NCBI RefSeq assembly: GCF_038592985.1
Contig: NZ_CP151951.1
Location: 859,001 to 923,000 of the forward strand
Direction of reading: 5' to 3'
DNA: 64,000 nucleotides
Origin: Paenibacillus sp. FSL R10-2782
GTDB taxonomy: Bacteria; Bacillota; Bacilli; Paenibacillales; Paenibacillaceae
Of the stretch, positions 45,773 through 54,617 are shown in pieces. A model generated the notes under the pieces. It was given only the letters and a program-made list of their open reading frames with translations, made no database searches and was not told the DNA's origin. Both the position numbers and the translations under genes were made by a program. Each line of letters begins with the position of its first letter. Positions within the stretch are counted from its first letter, which is position 1.

Positions 45773-47461
45773 ATGACGAGTAACCGTAGCGGACGTGGAA
45801 AAAGCCGCCGGAATGAAGCAGCACCCAATCAAGGGAAGCCGCAGAAAAAGACCATGCCGATAAACAGTGAAAGAGGACAGGGACAGGGGCAGCTTCGAGC
45901 TGGGACCGGAAATGGAAACAGAAGTGTGAGTGGAAGTGCGCAGGAACGGAAACGGAAGGGATCGGAAAAAGGACGTGGGTCGTTTCGTTCTTCCGGTGGT
46001 GAACAAAGTCAGGATGCATCCAATCGTAACCGGGTCAGTGTAGAGCGTACCGATCTGCCAGTGCAAAAAAACGATGAAGCCGTGATGGACATCATCGGCA
46101 TGAACCATGACGGCGAAGGCGTGGGGCGTGTTGAGGGCTTTACACTGTTCGTTCCAGGCGCGTTGCCGGGTGAAAAGGTACGAGTAAAGGTGCTGAAAAC
46201 GAAGAAGCAGTACGGCTATGCCAAGCTGCTGGATATCGTGCAGGCAAGCCCTGACCGGATTGCAGCTCCCTGCGCCATCTACGATCAGTGCGGCGGCTGT
46301 CAGATTCAGCATATGAGCTACGAAGCGCAGCTAGGCTGGAAACGCCAGCATGTCGTGGACGTGCTGGAGCGTATCGGGAAGCTGAATGTGGAGGGAAATG
46401 AAGGTTCCATCGTAGGTGAGCAAGCTGCTGTAAAGGTACTTCCTACGCTGGGCATGAGCGAGCCGTGGAGGTACCGCAACAAAGCCCAAGTGCCGATCGG
46501 TGTCACCGAAGGCGGGCTTGTCGGCGGCTTCTACGCACGTGGCAGTCATCGTATTGTGGATATGGACACCTGTCTCATTCAGGACGAGCGTAACGACGAA
46601 GTCGTTGCACGTGTCAAAGAGATTGGGCGGACGCTGGGCATCAGCGCATATAATGAAGAAACCGGACGCGGGCTGCTGCGTCATGTCGTCGTTAAGACTG
46701 CTTTTCGCACAGGTGAAATGATGCTGGTACTCGTCACGAATGGACGAGATATCCCGCACGCGGATGCCTGGATTGGCAGTATCCGTGAATACATTCCGCA
46801 CGTGGCAAGCATTTGCCAGAACGTGAATACCAAGCGAACGAACGTTATTTTTGGCGACGAAACCCGTGTGCTATGGGGCCGTGACGTGATCTACGATTAT
46901 ATCGGAAACGTCCAGTTCGCTATTTCCGCGAGATCCTTTTATCAGGTGAACCCTGTTCAAACCGAGGTGCTATATAGCAAAACCGTCGAATATGCCGGAC
47001 TCACGGGTAAAGAAACGGTAATTGACGCGTATTGCGGCATCGGCACCATTTCCTTGTTCCTCGCTCAACATGCGGATCAGGTGTATGGGGTGGAGATCGT
47101 CAAAGAAGCCATTGAGGATGCACGGAGTAATGCGCTGCTGAACAATATGCGCAATGTGAAGTTTGAGGTAGGCGCGTCCGAAGAAGTCATCCCCGCCTGG
47201 AAAGAGCAAGGCATCACCGCCGACGTCATCGTCGTCGATCCACCCCGCAAGGGCTGCGATCCTCGCCTGCTCGAAACCATTCTGGAGATGAAGCCAGAGC
47301 GCGTGGTTTATGTATCCTGCAATCCGAGTACGCTGGCACGGGATTTAAGGATACTGGAGGATGGCGGGTATAGAACGGTGGAGGTTCAGCCCGTGGATAT
47401 GTTTCCGCATACGGTGCATGTGGAGTGCGTGGTAGTAATATATCGAGATGAGAAGCATTGA
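45773..47461 (+). CDS. rlmCD: 23S rRNA (uracil-C5)-methyltransferase RlmCD type
   Basis: A 562-residue SAM-dependent RNA methyltransferase. After a TRAM domain (about residues 100-165) come the iron-sulfur cysteines APCAIYDQCGGC (167, 173, 176) plus one in DTCLIQD, then the Rossmann domain VIDAYCGIGTISLFLA and the catalytic Cys in VVYVSCNPSTLARDL. The first 95 or so residues are an unusual low-complexity, basic Gly/Arg/Gln/Ser-rich tail. ATG 45773 is chosen; GTG 45761 has no ribosome site. Confidence 0.93.
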   Translation: MTSNRSGRGKSRRNEAAPNQGKPQKKTMPINSERGQGQGQLRAGTGNGNRSVSGSAQERKRKGSEKGRGSFRSSGGEQSQDASNRNRVSVERTDLPVQKNDEAVMDIIGMNHDGEGVGRVEGFTLFVPGALPGEKVRVKVLKTKKQYGYAKLLDIVQASPDRIAAPCAIYDQCGGCQIQHMSYEAQLGWKRQHVVDVLERIGKLNVEGNEGSIVGEQAAVKVLPTLGMSEPWRYRNKAQVPIGVTEGGLVGGFYARGSHRIVDMDTCLIQDERNDEVVARVKEIGRTLGISAYNEETGRGLLRHVVVKTAFRTGEMMLVLVTNGRDIPHADAWIGSIREYIPHVASICQNVNTKRTNVIFGDETRVLWGRDVIYDYIGNVQFAISARSFYQVNPVQTEVLYSKTVEYAGLTGKETVIDAYCGIGTISLFLAQHADQVYGVEIVKEAIEDARSNALLNNMRNVKFEVGASEEVIPAWKEQGITADVIVVDPPRKGCDPRLLETILEMKPERVVYVSCNPSTLARDLRILEDGGYRTVEVQPVDMFPHTVHVECVVVIYRDEKH

Positions 47462-47486
47462 TGTACGAGGGATTAAGAGCAACTTG

Positions 47487-47541
47487 AATATGTTCCTGCA
47501 TTCAAAAAACGCTTTAGGGTTGAGTGCGGGAACATATTTTA
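47487..47541 (+). terminator. Intrinsic terminator after rlmCD
   Basis: AATATGTTCC-TGCATTCAA pairs with TTGAGTGCGGGAACATATT through a long stem with two wobble positions, followed by TTTATTT. Confidence 0.87.
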
Positions 47542-47611
47542 TTTACATACATAAGGCACGCGAGAAGTGTTGCTCACTGTTGGTCAGGAAAGACTAATAG
47601 TTGAGGTGTAT

Positions 47612-47657
47612 TGGCAGGTATAGTTTTGGAGCGGGTGAACCCGCTTCTTTTTTTTGA
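47612..47657. repeat. Terminator-like segment, left copy
   Basis: TTGGCA-N2-TATA precedes GGAGCGGGTGAACCCGCT and an eight-T run. A diverged copy at 49661-49707 shares the order TTGGCA, TATA, GGAGCGGGT, AACCC, T-run, GA. The two bracket the two-gene cassette 47828-49589. This copy is also a good intrinsic terminator (stem AGCGGGT/ACCCGCT at 47630-47645). Confidence 0.7.
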
Positions 47658-47827
47658 AAACTTATTGTGGAAGGGCGACATTTTGGTAGGCTTTTACCCT
47701 ATAATTTCAGTTCCGCAGGCGCAACATAACTCATCTACTAGAAATAGATACATAAACGTCAGCTATATCGCTAATTGATGCTCTATGGTACAATATTCCT
47801 AAATTTGATTGAAGCGGGGGGATAAAT

Positions 47828-48619
47828 GTGGCTATTACCAATTCTGAAACAATTGAGGAAACCTTACCTTATGGGACAAGCTGGGAGAATATCTTAAAGC
47901 TATTGGAGGCTATCAAAAAGAAACAGGGCGACGAAAAGAGTATCAGAGCAGTTTACTCAGGGGCTAAAATTGATGGCGCACGTAAAACAATGGAAATACT
48001 CGGTTTAATAGATGGATTTAATTTTAAAGCACTCGGTAAAGAATTGGCGTATGAAACAAATGAAGAAAAAAAACGAGAAATTTTTCGGAAAGTAATTTTG
48101 AATTATCCCCCATACGAATTGTTTTTAGCTAAATTGACAGAAAGTGAGTTCCAACAAGAGACTGATATTGAGAATGTTAAGAACTTTTGGGGTAGGAATG
48201 ATTTTGGGGCTTCACCTAATAATAGAGATGAAGCGGCGAGTGTTTTTGGTAGTTTTATTGAATTAGCTGGATTGGGTGAGTTTATTATAGGAAGAAGAGG
48301 AAAAGCCACAAGAATTAAATGGAACGCTGAAGCAAAGAAGCTTATTGATGAAGCACATACGACTACAAATTTAGAAGCTATCGAGGAGACAACACTGAAG
48401 CAAGAGGTACCAGTTGACCAATCCAGCTCACATGATAATGGAAGTAAGGATAATGTAACTGATTTTTTCCCTACACAAAAGTCAGAACCTTCTCCTCCTA
48501 ACATACACAGTGTTGAAGTTACACCAAATATAACAATAACAGTTGATATGTCTGAATGGGATACAGATAAAATTAAAGCTTTCTTTAAAGCAGCCTATGG
48601 AGAATTTGATAATGACTGA
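47828..48619 (+). CDS. DUF5343-like protein, putative defence gene
   Basis: A 263-residue soluble protein. The first 180 residues (LPYGTSWENILKLLEAIKKKQGDEKSIRAVYSGAKIDGARKTMEILGLID, then NRDEAASVFGSFIELAGLGEFIIGRRGKATRIKW) resemble DUF5343-like winged-helix proteins seen in defence islands. A polar linker follows (about 185-225), then a separate C-terminal strand-helix unit, NITITVDMSEWDTDKIKAFFKAAYG. The start GTG 47828 has GGGGGGATAAAT before it. It overlaps the next gene by 8 bases, so the products probably act together. The family match is by eye and tentative. Confidence 0.78.
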   Translation: MAITNSETIEETLPYGTSWENILKLLEAIKKKQGDEKSIRAVYSGAKIDGARKTMEILGLIDGFNFKALGKELAYETNEEKKREIFRKVILNYPPYELFLAKLTESEFQQETDIENVKNFWGRNDFGASPNNRDEAASVFGSFIELAGLGEFIIGRRGKATRIKWNAEAKKLIDEAHTTTNLEAIEETTLKQEVPVDQSSSHDNGSKDNVTDFFPTQKSEPSPPNIHSVEVTPNITITVDMSEWDTDKIKAFFKAAYGEFDND

Positions 48620-49589
48620 GAAACAAATTGATTTACCCTCACATAACGTATCGATAAGTTTGGTAATGGATGTAGTGACTAGATGTTACCATGGTGTGAC
48701 TGATTTAAAGTCACTCATTACATATACGGCAAAAAGCGGGCTTTATGTAAAAAGTGCAGTTTGTGCAGGACTTTTGTTAGGTATGATAAAGGAATTAGGC
48801 GAAAATAAATATGTGATAGCCGATGATTGTCCTATTACATCGACTCCGAGTAATGAATTAAAAATTTCAATATTTCGAAATAGTTTAGAAAAGTGGGAAG
48901 CTTTTATTATATATCTTCGATATGTTACTAATGGCGATAAAAGTGATACAGCTGCTAGAAAGCTGAGTTCCTTGTACACATTTAATAAAACTCCAGTGCA
49001 AATTAGTCAACTATTACAAACTTGGGCAAAAGGGGTCGGTTTTCTCGATTCTAAAGGTAACATAATTAACATTGACCCTAATTTTAATGACATGACAATG
49101 GTTAATAAGCTATCTAAAGAAGTTTTTGAAGAAGTAAACATAAGCCTCTATCTACTTGATTGTCTGGGGGAAGATGTGTTTAAATGGTTAATTCATGATG
49201 AAATAGAAGAGTTAAAGAAAAGCATCTTGATTTTTAGAGACAATCCTAGAGAAGCAATCCAATGTGCAGGAAGGGCTTTTGAAGATGTTTTAAGAAGGAT
49301 AGCTATCGAATTGAATGCAGATCCTAGTAAACAAAATGGTATCACACAAGTAGCCAACTTTCTCTATTCAAATACTGATAATTCCGGTATTCCTTTAATC
49401 CATGCCAAACTAAAAAATATATCACTTGCAGTTGGTGATATACGAAATATGGCTGGACATAGTAAAGAAGCAAAATCAATGGAAAGGTGGGAGCTTAGCC
49501 CTACCGCTGCATTAGGGTGTGTACTAACAAGCATAGCTACAATTAAGGCGATATATTATTTTTCAAAGAATAGCAAATATAATTATTAA
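48612..49589 (+). CDS. Abi_C-like protein, partner of the DUF5343-like protein
   Basis: A 325-residue soluble protein, not clearly recognised as a whole. The C-terminal 110 residues (AIQCAGRAFEDVLRRIAIELNAD...HAKLKNISLAVGDIRNMAGHSKEAK...AALGCVLTSIATIKAIYYF) have the layout of abortive-infection C-terminal (Abi_C) domains: helix, R-N near G-H, then a long helix. The N-terminal half looks helical (NVSISLVMDVVTRCYHGVTDLKSLITYTAKSGLY). ATG 48612 overlaps the upstream gene; the frame is open further up but shadows that gene. A two-protein anti-phage role is inferred. Confidence 0.75.
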   Translation: MTEKQIDLPSHNVSISLVMDVVTRCYHGVTDLKSLITYTAKSGLYVKSAVCAGLLLGMIKELGENKYVIADDCPITSTPSNELKISIFRNSLEKWEAFIIYLRYVTNGDKSDTAARKLSSLYTFNKTPVQISQLLQTWAKGVGFLDSKGNIINIDPNFNDMTMVNKLSKEVFEEVNISLYLLDCLGEDVFKWLIHDEIEELKKSILIFRDNPREAIQCAGRAFEDVLRRIAIELNADPSKQNGITQVANFLYSNTDNSGIPLIHAKLKNISLAVGDIRNMAGHSKEAKSMERWELSPTAALGCVLTSIATIKAIYYFSKNSKYNY

Positions 49590-49660
49590 CACTAAGTAGA
49601 AAAATTTCTCGTCGGTAGTATCTCTTGTCTGTCCAAAATGAGCACTTTAATCATGATGTT

Positions 49661-49707
49661 TGGCAAATATATTTTCGGAGCGGGTAACCCCCTCTCTTTT
49701 TTTGAGC
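49661..49707. repeat. Terminator-like segment, right copy
   Basis: A diverged copy of 47612-47657, roughly 80 percent identical with a one-base gap. Here the stem is broken (GGAGCGGGT-AACCCCCTCTC), so it is a poorer terminator. It lies 75 bp after the Abi_C-like gene. Confidence 0.65.
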
Positions 49708-49818
49708 CTGTTATCATTTTTTATATGTTCGGTATATCTATTATCCCAGCTTTCTTCCTAAAACAAGAAGCTCATCATAGGGATCGCCTTCTAATCCAAA
49801 AACTTGAGCAAAGGCAGG

Positions 49819-50041
49819 TCATGTTTTAACCCCTTCTTCTTTTAAACGAATAATCTCAGTTCTTATGTGAGGGTAACTTGTTAATAGGTCATGCTCAACA
49901 ATCATGTGGAGGTAGGCATCTTGTTGTTCAACAGCCCTAGTATCTTGACCGCATCAAATTTGGGGAGATAGATGTTCTAATTTTCCTCTTGCCTGCTGGG
50001 TGATATGCTCAATTAAATATATTGGGATGGCGCTAGCCTAT
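49819..50041 (-). pseudogene. Gene remnant with in-frame stop
   Basis: On the minus strand one frame reads ASAIPIYLIEHITQQARGK, EHLSPQI, a TGA stop, then CGQDTRAVEQQDAYLHMIV and EHDLLTSYPHIRTEIIRLKE, ending at TGA 49821-49819. The composition and codon pattern look like real protein, but there is a stop inside and a TAG directly before it. It is not recognised. The internal stop falls within the 40-bp repeat 49937-49976. Confidence 0.45.
49937..49976 (+). repeat. 40-bp inverted repeat, left copy
   Basis: Begins CTAGTATCTTGACCGCATCA and ends GATGTT. It matches 56590-56629 read on the minus strand at 34 of 40 positions without a gap. The likeness stops sharply at both ends. The two copies bracket the hsd operon. 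Each contains a near-palindrome, TTGACCG-ATCAA. Confidence 0.7.
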
Positions 50042-50048
50042 ATAAATA

Positions 50049-50079
50049 AAGTAGACGCATGAATAGATTTCATGCGCCT
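50049..50079. terminator. Hairpin downstream of hsdR
   Basis: GTAGACGCATGAA and TTTCATGCGCCTAC form a long stem with one mismatch and a short loop, about 130 bp after the hsdR stop on the minus strand. On that strand AT-rich DNA follows, so it may end hsdR transcription. Confidence 0.5.
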
Positions 50080-50211
50080 ACTACGTTTGGAAAAGTTCTT
50101 CAAACTTGAAGACAACTTCCTATCGTATTGATTGGCTTCACCTGGTCTTAGCTATAAAAAAAACCTATATTTCTGACTCTTTGTAAAGAAAAACATTCAT
50201 TTCAAAACATT

Positions 50212-53200
50212 TCATCTCAACTCGTCATTTAATGGTACAATGACTTCATCTAATGTCTTTCGCCACTGACGCTTCATTTCTGGTCCATATTTCAACGGTT
50301 TTGCATCTGGATGTACGGCTTTATACTTATCAAATTGCTTGCTGTCAATAATTCCCCCTATATTCGGAATAGGCTCTGATCCTATCACATATTGAATAGC
50401 AGATGAATGTAGCTCCCCTTCTTCTACAAACCAAGTTTTCGCAAATTCTTTAATCGCCTTGCTACGTGCTTTAGTGAAGAAGCGTCGTTTCACTACAAGA
50501 ATATCTTCCTCTGAATCTGTTTCTGTGGTATCAATAGCGTTTAACATCGCACGGTATACTTCTTTAACAATTTCTGATTTTTTCAATTTTTGAAGTGCTT
50601 TTTCGATCTCATCACGAATATTCCGATTATTGGCTGAGTACGTTTCCAATAATAGGTCAATATAGGTTGAGTCAATATCATAGATCTTAATTGCATTTTC
50701 TCCATAGAATTCAATGTCTGAGAAGTCTGGTCCTTCTGGTCTATCATCGTCCCCTTCATCGACTAGCGATCCTTTAACCGTGTTGTACACGCCAATATAT
50801 TGTTCTAAGGTCTTTACCTGTTCTTGGAGTGCTTTTGATTTCTCCATTTCATCGTTGTAATCATCATACGTAACTAAAGCTTCGTAGGCATTATTTAACT
50901 CTTGAAAAGCTTTCACAAATTCAATCCGGGTTTCAAGTGGAGAGTGTTCGCTAATATCGGTTGGATTTGGCACCAACGTTTGCAATGTTTTGTGAGCCTT
51001 TTTGAAGCGTTTCTTCGATTCATCATAAGTTGGATAAACAAGATTAGATTCCTCTTGTGCTTGAGAGTATAACTTCGTCGCATCCTTTACATTTTGTTCC
51101 ATTGTCGAAGGTTTTCGGAATGTTACAATTAATCCTTTTGCCTTTCCGGGATAGGTACGATTGGTCCGAGAAAAGGCTTGAATCAAATTGGCATAACTTA
51201 AATTACGATCCACAAATAACGTTTGAATCGTGGGTGCATCGAATCCAGTCAATAAACGATCTACAACAATGACAAGGTCAATTTGTTTCCCGAATTTTTT
51301 AAACTCTGCTTTCTTACGAGCTAAACGATTGTTAATATCACCATTATATCGTTCAATATCTTCTATCGACCAAGCTGTATTATAATAACCGTTATAATCC
51401 TTAATAATCTCTTTCATTTCATCTTGAATTTGTTTGGAATTATCTTCGTTTTCTTGTATCGAATAGGTGACGGCAATTCGAGGAAAGTCCGGATCTTCAA
51501 TCGTACGCCCCGTTCGAATCGGATGTCCAGCAAATTCTTTCGCCAACCATTCTGGATCTTTGGTCATTTCCTTGATTGCCTGATAGTAGCGTTTCGCCAT
51601 ATCAATGGAACTTGTTGTTAAGATAGCAGACTTTTGCGGATGACCGTTTTGGAAATCAAATTTGATATAGGCGTTATCTGGTCGAAAGATCTTATGAATG
51701 ACTTTTTGAATATGATTATCACTTTCGAAAGATGATGGTTCAAGATATGCTTCCTTTTCCATTCCATCCATTTGATCAATGATGTTATTAATTTCATCCG
51801 CAGTAAAATTGGCGTATTTTTCACTTGAACGAAGTTGATTAAAAATATAATTATTTAATGATGCGGGTTCAATCGTATCTTCATGCTCTACTTGGAACCC
51901 TAAAACAGCCCCATCATCCAATGCATTCTTAATGGTATAAGTATGCAAAAACACTCCATATTGATCACGAGTGGTGCGAGCTAATTGGCCTTTAGCTTGT
52001 TTTTTATTTTCATTAAATATCGGCGTACCTGTAAAACCAAACCAAGTAGAATTTGGGAAGAATCCTTTAATCACTTCCATCCCTTCAGCACTTAACGCTC
52101 GATGGCATTCATCTACGACAAAGACAATATGTTGCCCCAGTAGTTTCTTATAACGTTGGGTGCCTCTTTGTTCCTCTTGCTTTTGGGCATAGCGCAAGGC
52201 AGCTTCTAGTTTTTGACGAGTGGTAATAATCACGGTATTGGAATTGGTATCAGATAGAAGAGTATTACTTAGCTCTTTCGCACTTCCGGTTCCGACAATC
52301 AAGCTATTAGACTTGGCATTGCCAGAAGAAATACCCGTATTAAACTCAGAAGCAAATTTAGTAAATTCTGTCGTCGTTTGATTATCCAAGTCTTTTCGGT
52401 CAATGAGCATAATTGTACGATCTACACCTGGTTTGCGAGCTAATAACTTCGTAGAAACAAAACTCGTCAACGTTTTTCCTGAACCAGTTGCATGCCACAC
52501 ATATCCGGATTCATGCTTCATGGCAGACGTAAACAAGGCTTCAATCGCATGAATTTGATAAGGGTGTAATACCATTAAGGTTTTGTTGTCTTGGTCCTCG
52601 CTAACGATCGTATAATTGGCAATCAATCGATGTGCATCTGGAATATTTAAGACCTGTTTCACAAATTCATAGAGATTCTCTACTTTTCGATTGTCCGTTG
52701 TCCGCCAACTAAAGATAAATTTCTTATGCATGTCTTTTGGCATCGCATTGGCAAAATAGCGAGTCGTTTGTTCGTTGGAAATGACAAATATCTGAAGAGT
52801 AGAAAAGATATTATTTCTAAACATCCCTTCTTCTGCGTATTTCTTAATTTGATTATAGGCTTGGAATACGCCGTCCTTGGCACTGACTTGCTTCAATTCA
52901 ATTTGAACAATGGGCAACCCGTTGATTAAGAGTGTCACGTCAAATCGGCGATCACGATCATCAACGTTGGCCTTTTGTTTCGCAATCTGATGAACGACTT
53001 CGTATGTAGAGATTCCGCCACCAATGTCTTGATTGGAATATAGCACTAAAGACATCGAACCTAAAGATACATCTTCACGTTCAATCGTAATACGAGCAAT
53101 TCCATTCTCCCCTTTGAGCCATCTAGCAGCATCAAAGGGTGTCTGTGTTTTCAATAATAACTCTGTTTTAATCGTGTCAAATTCTTTATCAGAAATGGGA

Positions 53201-53373
53201 TGATCCCCAATTTCTGATAAGTTATTCTGCGTAACTTTTTGACGCAAATTCTTCCATAGGTCTTCTTCTGATTTTAAATCTGGACGATAACTCCATTGAT
53301 TACGCCCTTCACCTAACACCTCAATCAGGCGACGTTCCACTTCAGCTTCGTCATTATGCGGTATCTTTGTCAT
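50212..53373 (-). CDS. hsdR: Type I restriction enzyme, R (endonuclease/translocase) subunit
   Basis: A 1053-residue restriction subunit. The N-terminal PD-(D/E)xK nuclease has Asp145 (RRFDVTLLING) and Glu159-x-Lys161 (QIELKQ). The SF2 translocase motor has Walker A TGSGKT (296-301), DECH (VVDECHRAL, near 424), FTGTP and a motif VI-like QAFSRTNRTYPGK. The C-terminal helical domain binds the methylase. It is the last gene of the minus-strand operon, 23 bp after hsdS. All motifs are intact, so it is probably active. Confidence 0.95.
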   Translation of the reverse strand: MTKIPHNDEAEVERRLIEVLGEGRNQWSYRPDLKSEEDLWKNLRQKVTQNNLSEIGDHPISDKEFDTIKTELLLKTQTPFDAARWLKGENGIARITIEREDVSLGSMSLVLYSNQDIGGGISTYEVVHQIAKQKANVDDRDRRFDVTLLINGLPIVQIELKQVSAKDGVFQAYNQIKKYAEEGMFRNNIFSTLQIFVISNEQTTRYFANAMPKDMHKKFIFSWRTTDNRKVENLYEFVKQVLNIPDAHRLIANYTIVSEDQDNKTLMVLHPYQIHAIEALFTSAMKHESGYVWHATGSGKTLTSFVSTKLLARKPGVDRTIMLIDRKDLDNQTTTEFTKFASEFNTGISSGNAKSNSLIVGTGSAKELSNTLLSDTNSNTVIITTRQKLEAALRYAQKQEEQRGTQRYKKLLGQHIVFVVDECHRALSAEGMEVIKGFFPNSTWFGFTGTPIFNENKKQAKGQLARTTRDQYGVFLHTYTIKNALDDGAVLGFQVEHEDTIEPASLNNYIFNQLRSSEKYANFTADEINNIIDQMDGMEKEAYLEPSSFESDNHIQKVIHKIFRPDNAYIKFDFQNGHPQKSAILTTSSIDMAKRYYQAIKEMTKDPEWLAKEFAGHPIRTGRTIEDPDFPRIAVTYSIQENEDNSKQIQDEMKEIIKDYNGYYNTAWSIEDIERYNGDINNRLARKKAEFKKFGKQIDLVIVVDRLLTGFDAPTIQTLFVDRNLSYANLIQAFSRTNRTYPGKAKGLIVTFRKPSTMEQNVKDATKLYSQAQEESNLVYPTYDESKKRFKKAHKTLQTLVPNPTDISEHSPLETRIEFVKAFQELNNAYEALVTYDDYNDEMEKSKALQEQVKTLEQYIGVYNTVKGSLVDEGDDDRPEGPDFSDIEFYGENAIKIYDIDSTYIDLLLETYSANNRNIRDEIEKALQKLKKSEIVKEVYRAMLNAIDTTETDSEEDILVVKRRFFTKARSKAIKEFAKTWFVEEGELHSSAIQYVIGSEPIPNIGGIIDSKQFDKYKAVHPDAKPLKYGPEMKRQWRKTLDEVIVPLNDELR

Positions 53374-53396
53374 GTTTCTACCTCTCTTCTATTTGC

Positions 53397-54617
53397 TTAG
53401 ACAAACATCTTTTGTAGGAATGCTTTTTTCGTTTCTTTCAAGGCATCTAATTCGCATTGATGAAGAGCGATAATGTCGTCGAGTTGTTTGAGAAAGTTGC
53501 CGATTTTTAACTGTTCATCCTTGCTAGAAGTATAAGGGAATTTTATATTTTTAAAATTTTCAAAGAATAGATACTCTCTTACGCTTCCTTCAGTATTTCT
53601 TCTTACCTCATCAATAAAAAATTGCGATTTAATAAATTGTAGAATAAACTCATTATCCAGCTCCTCACTCATTTTTAAAACTACATAGAGTGAGCTCACA
53701 ATTACTGTTTTATTGAGGTTGTTGAATGCAATAGAGCCAACGTTAATTCTAGCTGGATTGTACGCAAATTCATTAGGATTAACTAATTTATAAGATGCTT
53801 TATCAAGATTATCTAATCGATTCCCATTAAATTGCTCTGTTTGACTAACTAATCCCAACTTGTTACTTACAGAATATGCGGAATAATTTTCACCCATTGT
53901 ATTTTTCTTACCAGCCTTAGAGATAAAGTCTTTAAACTTACGTTGTTCCCATTCTCCAGTAAACCCTGGGAAACGCACTTCCGGCACGGACTCCCCTTCT
54001 TTTGGAAACATTTTTTGCAAGAATCCCAGTTTTGTTTGTTTGAGGGTGGTTAGTTCTTGCTGATGAAAAGTGATAGTGTCATCTAGTTGTTTGAAAAAGT
54101 TGCCGATTTTAGACTGTTCGTCTTTATTAAGAGTAATTGAGATATTAATATTCTTTAGATTTCCACTTCCTAAGTTTGGAGGGTCTGTGCCTGCTAATTC
54201 ATTTTCGATTTTATCCACAACAGATCTTCTTTGTAGTAATTGATAACCATATTCTGCATTTGTTGAAAAAATTAATTTTGCGACTCGCTGATTAAGCAAT
54301 GCTTTTTTATCAACAATGGAAATTTTTAAAATGTGATTCAAAATGGGACGTGTTAACGCCATTACATAATCACCTTTATATAGACGATAATCTTTGTAAC
54401 TCGTCCAAAATTCATCAGGGAGATAGCTAGACACACTCCAATCAATACCTTTTTTTCCTATATTAGCAATTTTCAACCATGGTATTCCAAATGAATTTGA
54501 ATCTGAACTACTAAATGCATTTCCGCCAAATAGTTTAACAATATCAGAAAGCTTACTCTCTTGCCACTCCCCACTAAACTCCTCAAACCTCACTTCTGGC
54601 ACACGCTTATTTCCCAC
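53397..54617 (-). CDS. hsdS: Type I restriction enzyme, S (specificity) subunit
   Basis: A 406-residue DNA-recognition subunit with two target-recognition domains (about residues 15-155 and 225-360). Each is followed by a conserved coiled-coil arm: IGNFFKQLDDTITFHQQELTTLKQTKLGFLQKMF and IGNFLKQLDDIIALHQCELDALKETKKAFLQKMF. The arms are direct repeats. The linker PEVRFPGFTGEWEQRKF matches the start PEVRFEEFSGEWQESKL. The gene overlaps hsdM by 11 bases. The target sequence would be bipartite but cannot be read. Confidence 0.95.
   Translation of the reverse strand: MGNKRVPEVRFEEFSGEWQESKLSDIVKLFGGNAFSSSDSNSFGIPWLKIANIGKKGIDWSVSSYLPDEFWTSYKDYRLYKGDYVMALTRPILNHILKISIVDKKALLNQRVAKLIFSTNAEYGYQLLQRRSVVDKIENELAGTDPPNLGSGNLKNINISITLNKDEQSKIGNFFKQLDDTITFHQQELTTLKQTKLGFLQKMFPKEGESVPEVRFPGFTGEWEQRKFKDFISKAGKKNTMGENYSAYSVSNKLGLVSQTEQFNGNRLDNLDKASYKLVNPNEFAYNPARINVGSIAFNNLNKTVIVSSLYVVLKMSEELDNEFILQFIKSQFFIDEVRRNTEGSVREYLFFENFKNIKFPYTSSKDEQLKIGNFLKQLDDIIALHQCELDALKETKKAFLQKMFV

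Larger units (their letters stand above)
47462..47827. other. Boundary gap between backbone and accessory region
   Basis: Holds the rlmCD terminator, a second terminator-like segment (47612-47657) and an AT-rich promoter region with TACAAT near 47790. Base composition shifts to AT-rich here and stays so to the end of the window. No gene is seen. Confidence 0.7.
49590..50211. other. Gap between defence cassettes
   Basis: This 622-bp gap holds the right terminator-like copy, a broken minus-strand gene fragment, the left 40-bp repeat, and a near-perfect hairpin (GTAG-CGCATGAA...TTCATGCG-CTAC at 50049-50079) between the fragment and hsdR. No intact gene is supported; the region looks like recombination debris. 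Confidence 0.65.

Noticed and set aside
49638..49829. 63-residue open frame after the Abi_C-like gene
   Set aside because: It contains the duplicated terminator-like segment, has no ribosome site, and overlaps a minus-strand gene remnant.
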